Part shown: piece by piece, positions 34,459 through 43,351 of the stretch
How positions within the stretch are numbered: position 1 is the stretch's first letter
Layout of the letters: the number at the start of each line of letters is the position of its first letter
NCBI RefSeq assembly: GCF_030814995.1
Contig: NZ_JAUSVX010000017.1
Coordinates: forward strand, 122,830 to 186,829
Reading direction: 5' to 3'
Source of the DNA: Labrys wisconsinensis
Lineage (GTDB): Bacteria; Pseudomonadota; Alphaproteobacteria; Rhizobiales; Labraceae
Length of the DNA: 64,000 bases
Program-made: the position numbers and the translations under genes
The notes under the pieces: model-generated
Database searches by the model: none
Told to the model about the DNA's origin: nothing
What the model saw: only the letters and a program-made list of their open reading frames with translations

Positions 34459-34682
34459 GGCGTCTCGTCACGAAGGGCGTTGACGATGTCGAGCGTCACG
34501 GGCGATCCGTCGGCGCGCGATGCGAGCAGCGGAATGCCGTTGCGCTCCTGGCCGGAAGGTGGCTTGCGGAGAGAACGCCGTGCCAGGTCGGAAATGATCT
34601 TGCCCACGCTCTGCCGCTGCTGTTCCGCCATTGCCTTTGCGGCGACGAGAACATCGTCATCGATCACGATCGTCGTCCGCAT
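34455..34682 (-). CDS. vapB: VapB-type antitoxin, module 1
   Basis: This 75-residue protein begins MRTTIVIDDDVLVAAKAMAE, the ribbon-helix-helix start of many VapB antitoxins, followed by a basic helix (GKIISDLARRSLRKP) and a toxin-wrapping tail. The ATG at 34682 is supported by GGAGGG upstream; an in-frame ATG at 34703 would add seven residues. The toxin start overlaps its end. It should repress its own operon, but I see no clear operator in the 111 bp upstream. Confidence 0.87.
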   Translation of the reverse strand: MRTTIVIDDDVLVAAKAMAEQQRQSVGKIISDLARRSLRKPPSGQERNGIPLLASRADGSPVTLDIVNALRDETP

Positions 34683-34793
34683 CGAGCCATCCCTCCGGCG
34701 CATCAGTCATCACGCATCATGTGGCGGCGGCGTGCGCTTTCGCAAGGTGGCAAGGGCCTTGCTCTCCCGTGATCCGCGACCCGTGATCAAAGA

Positions 34794-35495
34794 TCAGCGA
34801 CCGGCGTTCATGCGCCGGGCCGTCATCACGGCCTCGACATGGCCGGGCTCCGTCAGGCGGATGCTGCCGTCGGGGAGGCCGAGGATGCGGTCGAGGGCGA
34901 GCGCGTAGAGCTGCACCCGCCGCTCGAGCGCCGGCACCGCCGCCGCCATGTCGCCCGCCTCCGCCATGGCCCGGGCGATGATGCCGTGCGTGGCGGCGCC
35001 GAGCTGCAGCATCATCTCCGCCACGCCTTCGGGATCGAACGTATCGAAGGTGCCGTCCTCGACGCCCTTGGCGACGATGCCGGCCAGGATCGGCAGGAAC
35101 AGGGCGCTGGCCGCCCCGTTGATGCGGTGGAACAGCACCAGGTTCTCCGGCCGGAACAGGGTCTCGAACAGCGGCCACGTGACGGCGAGGGTTTCCAGCT
35201 TGGCCTGCCGCGAGCGCGTCAGCACAGCGTTGAGGCGGGCGAGGGCATCGAGGCCGGGCTCGTCGAGCACGTCCTGGATGCGGACGAGCGCCTGACGGGC
35301 CAGGCGCTCCGCCAGCGCCTCGAGCAGGGCCTCCTTGGAGGCGAAGTAATGGTAGAAGGCGCCCTTGGAGAGCCCGGCCGCGGCAATGACGTCGTTGAGG
35401 CTGGCATGGTCGTAGCCCCGCGTCAGGAACAGCGCCTGGGCGCAGTCGAGAATCTCGCCGCGGCGCAGCTCGGGATGCCGGACGATGCGTGGCAT
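34794..35495 (-). CDS. TetR/AcrR-family repressor
   Basis: This 233-residue regulator has a TetR helix-turn-helix at residues ~10-55 (RRGEILDCAQALFLTRGYDHASLNDVIAAAGLSKGAFYHYF) and an all-helical ligand domain. It is divergent from a methyltransferase-family membrane protein. The 97-bp gap contains two GACC-x-GGTC palindromes that flank the likely -10 of the divergent gene, so it probably represses both itself and that gene. Confidence 0.92.
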   Translation of the reverse strand: MPRIVRHPELRRGEILDCAQALFLTRGYDHASLNDVIAAAGLSKGAFYHYFASKEALLEALAERLARQALVRIQDVLDEPGLDALARLNAVLTRSRQAKLETLAVTWPLFETLFRPENLVLFHRINGAASALFLPILAGIVAKGVEDGTFDTFDPEGVAEMMLQLGAATHGIIARAMAEAGDMAAAVPALERRVQLYALALDRILGLPDGSIRLTEPGHVEAVMTARRMNAGR

Positions 35496-35510
35496 GGGGC
35501 GCCTCCGTGG

Positions 35511-35551
35511 TTGCGGAACAGACCGATGGTCGGTATGATAGACCAGTGGTC
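35511..35551 (+). promoter_or_regulatory. promoter with tandem TetR operators
   Basis: GACCGATGGTC (35521-35531) and GACCAGTGGTC (35541-35551) are two near-identical palindromes 20 bp apart, each followed by GGT. Between them lies TATGAT (35534-35539), 17 bp from TTGCGG (35511-35516). The sites therefore overlap the promoter of the ICMT-family gene; the adjacent TetR protein is the natural ligand. Confidence 0.7.
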
Positions 35552-35592
35552 GGTCCGGGCCAAGCCAGGCCGGCAGCGGGTGGGAGATCGTC

Positions 35593-36270
35593 ATGATCGC
35601 CAGGCTGATCCTGAGCACGCTCCTGTGGTTCGGCGTCATGGGCGTGCTGCTGTTCCTCGCCGCCGGCACCCTGGACTGGCCCGGCGCCTGGGTGTTCCTG
35701 GCGGAAATGGCCGGCCTCGGCCTGGTGATGGGGGCGGATATCGGCCGGCGCGATCCGGGCCTGATCGCGGAGCGGCTGAAGCCGCCGGTGCAGAAGGGCC
35801 AGGTTGCGGCCGACAAAGTGCTGACCAGCGCTCTCTTCGCGCTGATGTTCGCCTGGCTCGTGGTCATGGGGCTCGACGCGGTCCGCTTCGGCTGGTCCTT
35901 CGTGCCGGCCTGGGTGCAGGCGGTCGGGGCGCTCAGCCTGCTCGTCTCGTCCTGGATCGGCTATCGCACGATGCGCGAGAACAGCTTCGCCGCGCCGGTG
36001 GTGAAGGTGCAGAAGGAGCGCGGCCAGCGGGTGATCTCCACTGGTCCCTACGCCCTCGTCCGCCACCCCATGTATTTCGGCAGCATCTTCTTCTTCGTCG
36101 GCACGCCGCTGCTGCTCGGCTCCTGGTGGGGCCTCGTCTTCTCGGCCGGCCTGATGGCCCTGCTGTGCATCCGCATCCCGATCGAGGAGAAGGCCCTGCG
36201 CGCCCAGCTCGAGGGCTATGACGACTATGCCGCGCGGGTGCACTACCGGTTGATCCCGGGCCTGTGGTAG
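35593..36270 (+). CDS. isoprenylcysteine carboxylmethyltransferase-family membrane protein
   Basis: This 225-residue integral membrane protein has four to five transmembrane segments and the family C-terminal motif: VISTGPYALVRHPMYFGSIFFFVGTPLLLGS, then EEKALRAQLEGYDDYAARVHYRLIPGLW. Related enzymes methylate lipids, quinone-type or small hydrophobic substrates with SAM; the substrate here is unknown. Control by the divergent TetR protein suggests a response to a hydrophobic or toxic compound. Confidence 0.88.
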   Translation: MIARLILSTLLWFGVMGVLLFLAAGTLDWPGAWVFLAEMAGLGLVMGADIGRRDPGLIAERLKPPVQKGQVAADKVLTSALFALMFAWLVVMGLDAVRFGWSFVPAWVQAVGALSLLVSSWIGYRTMRENSFAAPVVKVQKERGQRVISTGPYALVRHPMYFGSIFFFVGTPLLLGSWWGLVFSAGLMALLCIRIPIEEKALRAQLEGYDDYAARVHYRLIPGLW

Positions 36271-36299
36271 CGGGGCCTTCTTGGGTTCCTGCCGATTGC

Positions 36300-36313
36300 T
36301 TAACAAAAGTTAA
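36300..36313 (+). promoter_or_regulatory. TTAAC-AAAA-GTTAA palindrome
   Basis: A perfect inverted repeat in an AT-rich patch lies 86 bp upstream of the small membrane protein gene at 36399. It may be an operator or part of a promoter. No regulator can be assigned. Confidence 0.35.
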
Positions 36314-36398
36314 TCCACCGGCAAACCGGCCCCAAGCTCGGCTGTGCTCTCCTGGCATCGGTCGCTCGCGGACAGCGGCGACAGCGGGAGAACGAGCG

Positions 36399-36812
36399 AT
36401 GGGAACGCTATCGGATCTGTTTCGAGCCTGGAGGGCGTACCGGCCGTCGAAGGCGGCCTGGTTCGGGTCGGGCGTCGCCTGCGTGCTGGGGACGATGATC
36501 GTCGGCTTCACCTGGGGCGGCTGGGTCACCGGCAGCACGGCGGCTGCGATGAGCGCCGATTCGGCACGCGATGCCCGCAGGGAGTTCGCGGCCGCCTATT
36601 GCGTCAGCCGCTTCGAAGCCGCGCCGGATGCCGCCGCCAAGCTGGCGGCCCTGAAGAACACCGACAGCTGGCTGCGCAGCGGCGTCATCGACAAGGGCGG
36701 GTGGGCCAAGCTTCCCAGCTCGATGCCCGAGGTCGGGGGTGTCGCCGAGATCTGCGCCGACCGGCTGGCCGAGGCGACGCTGCAGCCGGTCAGATCGGCC
36801 GCCGCGCAGTGA
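36399..36812 (+). CDS. small single-span membrane protein of unknown function
   Basis: This 137-residue protein has one clear transmembrane helix (residues ~23-42, FGSGVACVLGTMIVGFTWGG) after a basic amphipathic head. Its soluble C-terminal part carries YCVSRFEAAPDAAAKLAALK and IDKGGWAKLPSS, a pattern I have seen in conserved alphaproteobacterial hypotheticals. Cys68 and Cys120 could pair if the domain is periplasmic. GGGAGA precedes the ATG. The small sigma-like gene follows after 82 bp on the same strand. No function can be assigned. Confidence 0.7.
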   Translation: MGTLSDLFRAWRAYRPSKAAWFGSGVACVLGTMIVGFTWGGWVTGSTAAAMSADSARDARREFAAAYCVSRFEAAPDAAAKLAALKNTDSWLRSGVIDKGGWAKLPSSMPEVGGVAEICADRLAEATLQPVRSAAAQ

Positions 36813-36894
36813 CCGGCGACGAAGCCCGCCCGAGCCGCCAGGATCGGCGGGCCTGCCGCCGCACCATCGGACGGACGAGGATCAGGAGGATCCG

Positions 36895-37134
36895 ATGAGT
36901 TCTGCCATGCTCCTGGAGCGGAAACTTGCCGGCGCACTGCCCAAGCTTTGCGGCCTGGCGCTCTATCTGTGCGGCGATGTCGACCGGGCGGAGCGCCTGG
37001 TCGACAGGACCATCAGGATCGCCTGCCGGGATTGCGACGTCCTGTGCACCGAGGGCAATGCCATCCACGACCTCTTCCGCATCCTGCAATGCGTCTACTA
37101 TCTCGACCGGCGGCCCGGCAGCCGCAGGGCCTGA
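36895..37134 (+). CDS. 79-residue sigma-region-2-like microprotein
   Basis: A strong AGGAGGA site precedes the ATG at 36895. The 79-residue product reads LPKLCGLALYLCGDVDRAERLVDRTIRIA, which resembles the start of ECF sigma factor region 2 (LPxLRRxALRLTGDxxDAEDLVQxTLxRA) but with the acidic core changed, and there is no region 4. It has five cysteines, with CRDC in the middle. It may be a sigma-like decoy or a remnant. It ends 12 bp from a convergent sensor kinase gene. Confidence 0.65.
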   Translation: MSSAMLLERKLAGALPKLCGLALYLCGDVDRAERLVDRTIRIACRDCDVLCTEGNAIHDLFRILQCVYYLDRRPGSRRA

Positions 37135-37146
37135 CCGCGGCCCCGG

Positions 37147-38556
37147 TCAAGACCGGCGTGCGAGGCCGCCGTGGTCCGGAGCGGGGAAACGGATCGACAA
37201 GGCGAGGCCGGGTCCGTTGTCGGAGAGGGTGATCGCCGCGCCGTGCAGCTCGGCGATCGCGGCGACGATGGCAAGGCCCAGGCCGTTGCCCGGCGTGGTG
37301 CGGCTCGCCTCCAGGCGATAGAAGCGCCGGAAGATCCTGCCATAGTCCTGCTCCGGGATGCCGGGCCCGGTGTCGGCGAAGACGAGGACGGCGTCCCGGC
37401 CCTCGTGGGCGAGCCGCAGGGCGATGACCGAGCCTGCCGGCGTGTGACGGATGGCGTTCTCCACGACATTGGAGCACAGCTGCAGCAGGAGCTCCCGGTC
37501 GCCCTGGACGCGGACGCCGTCCTCGATCGAAGCGGTGAGGGCGTGGCCGGCATCCTCGGCGACGACGCCGTAGGTCTCGGCGACCAGCCGCGTCAGGGCC
37601 GAGAGGTCGACCGGCGCAAAGCCCCGGCGGCGCGAGCCGGATTCGATCTGCGCGATCCGCAGCAGCGCCGAGAAGGTGTCGAGGATGGCTTCGGCCTCGG
37701 CGATGGCGGCCTCGATGGCGGCCCGGAACTCGGCGGTGCTGGTCGCCGTGGCGCGCGCCACCTCCAGCGTCTGCCTGAGGCGCGAGAGCGGGGTGCGCAG
37801 GTCGTGCGCCACGTCGCCGGAGAGCTGCTTGAGGCTCTCCATCGCCTGCTGCAGCCTGTCGAACATGGCGTTGAGGTTGGCCGCCAGCTGGCCGATCTCG
37901 TCCTTGCGGCCGGCGACGGGCACGCGCGCGTCGAACTGCCCGGCCATGAAGTCGCGCGCCGTGCGGTTCACGGCGTCGATGCGCCGGACGAAGCCGGCGC
38001 TGAGAAGGATGCCGCCGAGAATGGCGAGCAGCGCCGACACGCTGCCGCCGGCGGCGAAGGCGGTGCCGATGGCGCTCTCGACCTGGGCGATCCGCTCCGC
38101 GTCGTTGGCCACCACCGCGAAGCTGCCGTCGCCGAGCCTGATGCCGAAGGCGATGGCCGGACGCGCCTCGGCCTCCTCGCCCCGCTCGGGATGCGCCGCA
38201 TCGCGCCGGCGGTGGACGAGCACGTCGTGCAGGCCGGGCTCGATGCTGACCGGGCTGATATTGCCGGCGATCAGCCGTCCATCGGCGCCCTGGAGCAGGA
38301 AATAGGAGAAGGCGCCGCGCTGCAGCCGGCGCTTGACGATCTCGGTGGCGGCGGATCCGTCGGCCTGGCCGTATTCCTGCGCGAGCGCTGCCGCCTCGCG
38401 CTCGACCGTCGCCGAGATCTGCGAGCGCATCGAGTTGCGCGTGACATAGCCGACCACGGTGAAGAGGACGCCCACCGACAGGGCGAACAGCAGGACGTAG
38501 ACGGCGGTCAGCCTGAAGATCGAGGTCTTGAACGGCGACAGGTCAAACGGTCTCAT
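37147..38556 (-). CDS. sensor histidine kinase (HAMP-type, heavy-metal/phenol class)
   Basis: This 469-residue membrane kinase has helices at ~15-38 and ~170-193 around a periplasmic sensor of ~130 residues. A HAMP domain (FDARVPVAGRKDEIGQLAANLNAMFDRL) is followed by the phosphoacceptor His251 in GDVAHDLRTPLSRLR, then the ATPase with NVVENAIRH (N box), FADTGPGIPEQDY (G1), IFRRFYR (F) and GNGLGLAIV (G2). It overlaps the response regulator gene by 14 bp and should phosphorylate its product. The signal is unknown; no efflux or metal gene adjoins, apart from the ABC-2 operon further downstream on the genome map. Confidence 0.92.
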   Translation of the reverse strand: MRPFDLSPFKTSIFRLTAVYVLLFALSVGVLFTVVGYVTRNSMRSQISATVEREAAALAQEYGQADGSAATEIVKRRLQRGAFSYFLLQGADGRLIAGNISPVSIEPGLHDVLVHRRRDAAHPERGEEAEARPAIAFGIRLGDGSFAVVANDAERIAQVESAIGTAFAAGGSVSALLAILGGILLSAGFVRRIDAVNRTARDFMAGQFDARVPVAGRKDEIGQLAANLNAMFDRLQQAMESLKQLSGDVAHDLRTPLSRLRQTLEVARATATSTAEFRAAIEAAIAEAEAILDTFSALLRIAQIESGSRRRGFAPVDLSALTRLVAETYGVVAEDAGHALTASIEDGVRVQGDRELLLQLCSNVVENAIRHTPAGSVIALRLAHEGRDAVLVFADTGPGIPEQDYGRIFRRFYRLEASRTTPGNGLGLAIVAAIAELHGAAITLSDNGPGLALSIRFPAPDHGGLARRS

Positions 38557-39226
38557 CGGGCGCGCGCATGATATAGCCGGCGCAGCGGACGGTGTGGATC
38601 AGATCCGGCCTGTCGTCGCCGTTGATCTTGCTGCGCAGGCGGCTCACATGCGTCTCCACGACGCTGGTCTTGGGGTCGAAATGGAAACCCCAGACGCTCT
38701 CCAGCAGCATGGCCCGCGTGGTGAGGCGGCCGGCGTTGCGCATGAGATATTCGAGCAGCTTGAACTCCTGCGGCTGGAGCTGGATCTCCCGGCCGGCGCG
38801 GGTCACCCGGTATTTCAGGAGGTCCATCTCCAGGTCCGCGACGCGCAGGAGGGTCTCCACCTCGACGAGCGGCGGGCGCCGGGCGAGGGCATTGATGCGG
38901 GCGGAGAGCTCGGTGAAGGCGAAGGGCTTGACGAGGTAGTCGTCGGCCCCCGCATCCAGCCCCTCGACCCGGTCGTCGATGCCGCCCATGGTGGTGAGGA
39001 ACAGGGTCGGGGTCCGCACGCCGAGGCTGCGCAGCTTCCGGACCAGCGACAGCCCGTCGATGCCGGGCAGCATGCGGTCGACCACCAGCACGTCGTAGGC
39101 CTCGCCCGCGGCGAACAGGCCGTCCGGCCCGTTGGTGGCGACGTCGACGACCTGGCCGGCTTGCCGGAGGCCCTTGGCGACGTAGTCGGCGGTCTGCGAG
39201 TCGTCCTCGATGACGAGAATTCTCAT
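38543..39226 (-). CDS. OmpR-family response regulator
   Basis: This 227-residue regulator has a receiver domain with the acidic pocket EDD (residues 7-9), the phosphoacceptor Asp50 in VVDRMLPG, and Lys in DDYLVKPFAF. The C-terminal winged helix ends with KTSVVETHVSRLRSKI and HTVRCAGYIM. The ATG at 39226 is the canonical MRILVIEDD start; an in-frame GTG four codons earlier is less likely. It is first in the operon with the kinase. Targets are unknown; the ABC-2 operon upstream is on the same strand but is separated by a strong terminator. Confidence 0.93.
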   Translation of the reverse strand: MRILVIEDDSQTADYVAKGLRQAGQVVDVATNGPDGLFAAGEAYDVLVVDRMLPGIDGLSLVRKLRSLGVRTPTLFLTTMGGIDDRVEGLDAGADDYLVKPFAFTELSARINALARRPPLVEVETLLRVADLEMDLLKYRVTRAGREIQLQPQEFKLLEYLMRNAGRLTTRAMLLESVWGFHFDPKTSVVETHVSRLRSKINGDDRPDLIHTVRCAGYIMRAPDETV

Positions 39227-39330
39227 GCGATCTTCCACGCCTCTGCGATCGCCGCGGCCGCGCGCCGAGCCGGGACTTGCCGGCTCCGCCCGCAGGCAGG
39301 CCGGGAAACCCGGCTCGATCGGAGGATTCT

Positions 39331-39374
39331 AGCAGCATTTCCCGGATCGGGGGGCCGATCCGGGAAATCCTGCT
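39331..39374 (-). terminator. 14-bp stem terminator after the ABC-2 operon
   Basis: ATTTCCCGGATCGG and CCGATCCGGGAAAT pair perfectly around GGGG, with AGCA/TGCT outside. The hairpin begins at the ABC-2 permease stop codon. It should separate that operon from the response-regulator operon downstream, although the T-tract is short. Confidence 0.75.
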
Positions 39375-40316
39375 CAGGCCCGGATCTCCTGCCTCTGGAA
39401 CAGGAGATAGGCCACGGTGAACAGCACCACGCAGGCCGCGATCAGGCCGGACAGCTGCGGCCAGACCAGCAGGGCGCTCTGGTCGAAGGGCAGGGGCTGG
39501 CCGATGAGCGCGCCTTCCACCTGGGTCGAGAGCACCGGGCCGAGGGCGCGCACCGCCGGATTGAGCAGGGCCTGCGCCGTCTCGGCGAACAGCGTGTTGG
39601 GAGACAGGCGCGCCAGGTCCAGCGCCACCTCGACGGCGCGCAGCTGCGACATCGGGTCGAACGGGTCCGGCGTGACGATCAGCGGCGCCAGCAGCGCAAC
39701 GATCATCTGCCAGAAGAAGGAGAGGATCAGCCATATGGCGAGCCCGCAGAGCGCCGCGGTGGCGGCTGAGCGGAAGACGATGGAGAGCGCCATCGCCAGC
39801 GCCAGCCAGACGCCGCCATAGGCGATCGCCGCCAGCAGGAAGGCGATGGTCCGCAGCGCTTCCTCGCCGCTCGGCGGCAGGCCGAGCATCACCATGCCGC
39901 AGCCGGTGACGATCAGCCAGAGGCTGAGCAGGACCACGGCGAGCGTCGCCAGGCCCGCCAGGAACTTGCCGAGCAGCAGCGCGTCCCGATAGATCGGCTG
40001 CGCCAGGATCCGGCTCATGGTGCGGCGGCTGAACTCGCCGTTGACGCTATCGAAGCCGAGGGCGATGGCGACGATCGGGATGAGGAAGCCGAGGAAGGCG
40101 ACGAAGGAGGGCAGGGGCGGCTGCGCCACGGTGAAGACGTGCAGGAAGATGAAGCGGTCCTGCCCGATCTCCTGGCGCAGGCCGGTGGCCGCCTGATGGA
40201 TCGCCGCGACGCCGGCGATGCAGATCAGCAGCTCCAGCAGCAACATCCGGGTGCTGCCCAGATTGTCGGCGAGCTCCTTGCGGATGATCGCGCCGAGGCC
40301 GGTCCAGGGCGAGCCG

Positions 40317-40327
<11 letters not shown>
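39374..40327 (-). CDS. ABC-2 type permease (NosY/gliding-type exporter)
   Basis: This 317-residue protein has six likely membrane helices and the layout of ABC-2 exporter permeases: an N-terminal [26 protein letters not shown] helix, a long loop with [13 protein letters not shown], and a second set from [27 protein letters not shown]. Its start lies inside the end of the ATPase gene (11-bp overlap). With the ATPase and the NEW3 protein it forms a three-gene cassette often seen near exporters of unknown substrate. No NosD or copper protein is nearby, so a role in nitrous oxide reductase maturation is unlikely. Confidence 0.88.
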
Positions 40328-41251
<924 letters not shown>

Positions 41252-41255
<4 letters not shown>

Positions 41256-42427
41256 CGCCGGCCATACCTGCCGACGGCGCCGACGAGCACGAGCGCGGCG
41301 ACGGCGACCAGCCCGATGCCGGTCGCGCCCCACAGCGTCGAGGTCAGGACGGTGACGCGATAGCTGGCGGACTGCGAGGCGCCGTCGCCGGAGGCGCTGA
41401 AGGAGACGACATAGTCGCCGTCGAGGGCTTTCGCCGCGGGCGTGACCAGGGCCGTGACCGTGCGCTCGGCGCCGGCCTGGAGCGCGTCGATATGCGCCGG
41501 CTCGAAGCTCACCTTCCAGTCCGGCGGCGCCGAGCCGTTGAGGGAGAGGTCGCGGGCCGCGGCGGTGCCGGAATTGCGCAGCACCAGCGTGTAGCTCCGC
41601 TCCCGGCCGGCATAGGCGTTGCCGCTGACCCGCCCGTCCTCGCCGGCGAGGCTCAGCGAGGGCTGGCCGCTGACGTCGAGGGTGAGCCTGGCCGTCGCCT
41701 CGGTGCCGGCGCCGGCGATCTTCATCGTCACGGGGTAGTCGCCGGCCGGTGTGTCCTGGGTCGGCTTGATCGAGACGGAGATGTCCTTGGCCTCGCCGGC
41801 CTTCAGCGGGATGCTGGTGAGCTCCTGGCTGCCATATCCCTCCTTGAAGGCCACGTCGAAGCCGGCCGGGGCCTCGGCCGTCAGCGTCGCCAGCATGTCG
41901 GTGGCGCTGTCGTTCACGACATGGACGCTGAAGTCGAAGCTCGACTTCGGCGATCCCTTCAGGACCGGCAATTTGGGCTCGGCCGTGAGCTTGGCGGCGA
42001 GCGGCGGCTCCAGGTGCACGGTCACGGGCAGGCTGGACCTGGCGTCCGTGCCGGCGGCATCGATCAGCAGCTTGTAGTCCCCGGGCTTGGCGTCCTTGGG
42101 GATATCGAGCTTGAGGGAGAGGGTGGCGCGGCCGTCATAGTCCGCGAAGGCGGCGTTCACCGGCTTGCCCTGGCCCTCGATCACGGCGCTCCAGGCCTGC
42201 GGCTTCTCGGCGACGTTGAGCTCGGTGCGCTGGGGCGCCAGCCCGTAATTGTACAGCGTCAGGCCGAGGGAGGTGGTGTCGCCGGCATGCAGCGTCAGGG
42301 ACGGGAAATCCGTGGTCAGCCAGAGCCCCTTGATGTCCGGGGCTGTCGCGGCCCAGGCTTGGCCGGATGTCAGGAGCGCTGAAGCGTAGAACAGGCTTGC
42401 GCACAGCAAGCGTCTCTTGGCGTGCAT
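41252..42427 (-). CDS. secreted NEW3-domain (COG1470-type) membrane-anchored protein
   Basis: This 391-residue protein has a signal peptide (residues ~1-26, ending QAWAAT), then three Ig-like repeats of the NEW3/CARDB type. Each repeat contains patterns such as [43 protein letters not shown] and [19 protein letters not shown]. It ends in a C-terminal transmembrane anchor (~362-382). It would sit in the periplasm beside the ABC-2 exporter encoded with it and may bind its cargo or the cell envelope. Its start is 255 bp from the divergent TetR gene, where a regulator site may serve both directions. Confidence 0.85.
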
Positions 42428-42649
42428 TGTCGACCTCGATGGACCCTGCGGGTCGAAGGGCGCGGCGTCCCAAGTCCGTGCGGCGGGGAGGCGCCGCGTC
42501 GCTGCGCGGGGCGCCGGTCGCCGCCGGCTCCTCGGGCCCGCGTTCGAACCGCCGCGAACAAAGCACAGCCGAGCTTGGCGCTGCTTGTCCGGGACATTAA
42601 CAATCGTTCATGTTCGCAGGTCCGGTGATGTGCTCGGGCTGTGGGCTTG

Positions 42650-42663
42650 ATTTGGAAGGGATC
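42650..42663 (+). promoter_or_regulatory. putative TetR operator copy A (ATTTGGAAGGGATC)
   Basis: This 14-bp site lies 20-33 bp upstream of the TetR gene at 42683 and recurs with one change at 43315-43328 in front of the next gene. It is followed by CGTTCTC, making an imperfect GGAA/TTC(T) dyad. It is probably the autoregulatory site; the rest of 42428-42682 shows nothing else recognisable. Confidence 0.55.
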
Positions 42664-42682
42664 GTTCTCTAATATCGGGCCC

Positions 42683-43303
42683 ATGAACGCATCCGCCAGT
42701 CCCACCCCTGAGTCCCGTGGCCCCGGCCGCCCCCGCGAGTTCGACCTCGACGCGGCGCTGGACGGGGCGATCGGCGTGTTCAGCGAGATCGGCTACCACG
42801 CCACCTCCCTCGGCAAGCTCACGGCGGCGATGCAGATCGCCGAGGGCAGCCTCTACAAGGCCTTCCGCGACAAGCGCGCCGTGTTCCTTGCCGCGTTCGA
42901 GCGCTATGTGCGCCTGCGCAGCCGGCGGCTCGCCGAAGAGCTGGCCTCGGCGCGGACCGGCCGCGACCGGGTCAGGGCGGTGCTCGCCGTCTATGCCGAG
43001 GCCAGCCACGGCAGCCTCGGGCGGCGCGGCTGCCTCGTCGTCGGCAGCGCGGTGGATCTCGCCAGCTCGGACCCGGAGATGGCCGGCCGCGTGGCCGAGG
43101 TGCTGGCCATGCGCGAGCGGCGCCTCGCAGACTTCGTCCGGGAGGGGCAGGCGGACGGCTCGATCGCCGCCGGGGCCGATGCCGCAGCGACGGCGCGGCT
43201 GCTGCTGTGCGTGATCCAAGGCATGCGCGTTCTCGGCAAGACCGGCCGCTCCCCCGAGGAGATGGCGAGCGTCGTCGAGAGCGCGCTGAAGCTGCTCGAT
43301 TGA
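42683..43303 (+). CDS. TetR/AcrR-family regulator (YxaF/CGxxD class)
   Basis: This 206-residue repressor has an N-terminal Pro/Gly-rich RGPGRPREFD lead, the helix-turn-helix at ~20-62 (ALDGAIGVFSEIGYHATSLGKLTAAMQIAEGSLYKAFRDK), and the C-terminal RGCLVVGSAVDLA pattern typical of many TetR proteins near reductases or hydrolases. It is followed 48 bp later by an alpha/beta hydrolase, and near-identical 14-bp sites precede both genes, so the hydrolase is the probable target. Confidence 0.92.
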   Translation: MNASASPTPESRGPGRPREFDLDAALDGAIGVFSEIGYHATSLGKLTAAMQIAEGSLYKAFRDKRAVFLAAFERYVRLRSRRLAEELASARTGRDRVRAVLAVYAEASHGSLGRRGCLVVGSAVDLASSDPEMAGRVAEVLAMRERRLADFVREGQADGSIAAGADAAATARLLLCVIQGMRVLGKTGRSPEEMASVVESALKLLD

Positions 43304-43314
43304 ATTCGTGGCTA

Positions 43315-43328
43315 ATTTGGAAGTGATC
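43315..43328 (+). promoter_or_regulatory. putative TetR operator copy B (ATTTGGAAGTGATC)
   Basis: This matches copy A at 13 of 14 positions and sits 23-36 bp before the hydrolase start, overlapping the position expected for its promoter. The pair suggests that the TetR protein controls both transcription units. Confidence 0.6.
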
Positions 43329-43351
43329 TCTTTCTATTTATGGAGCCAATC

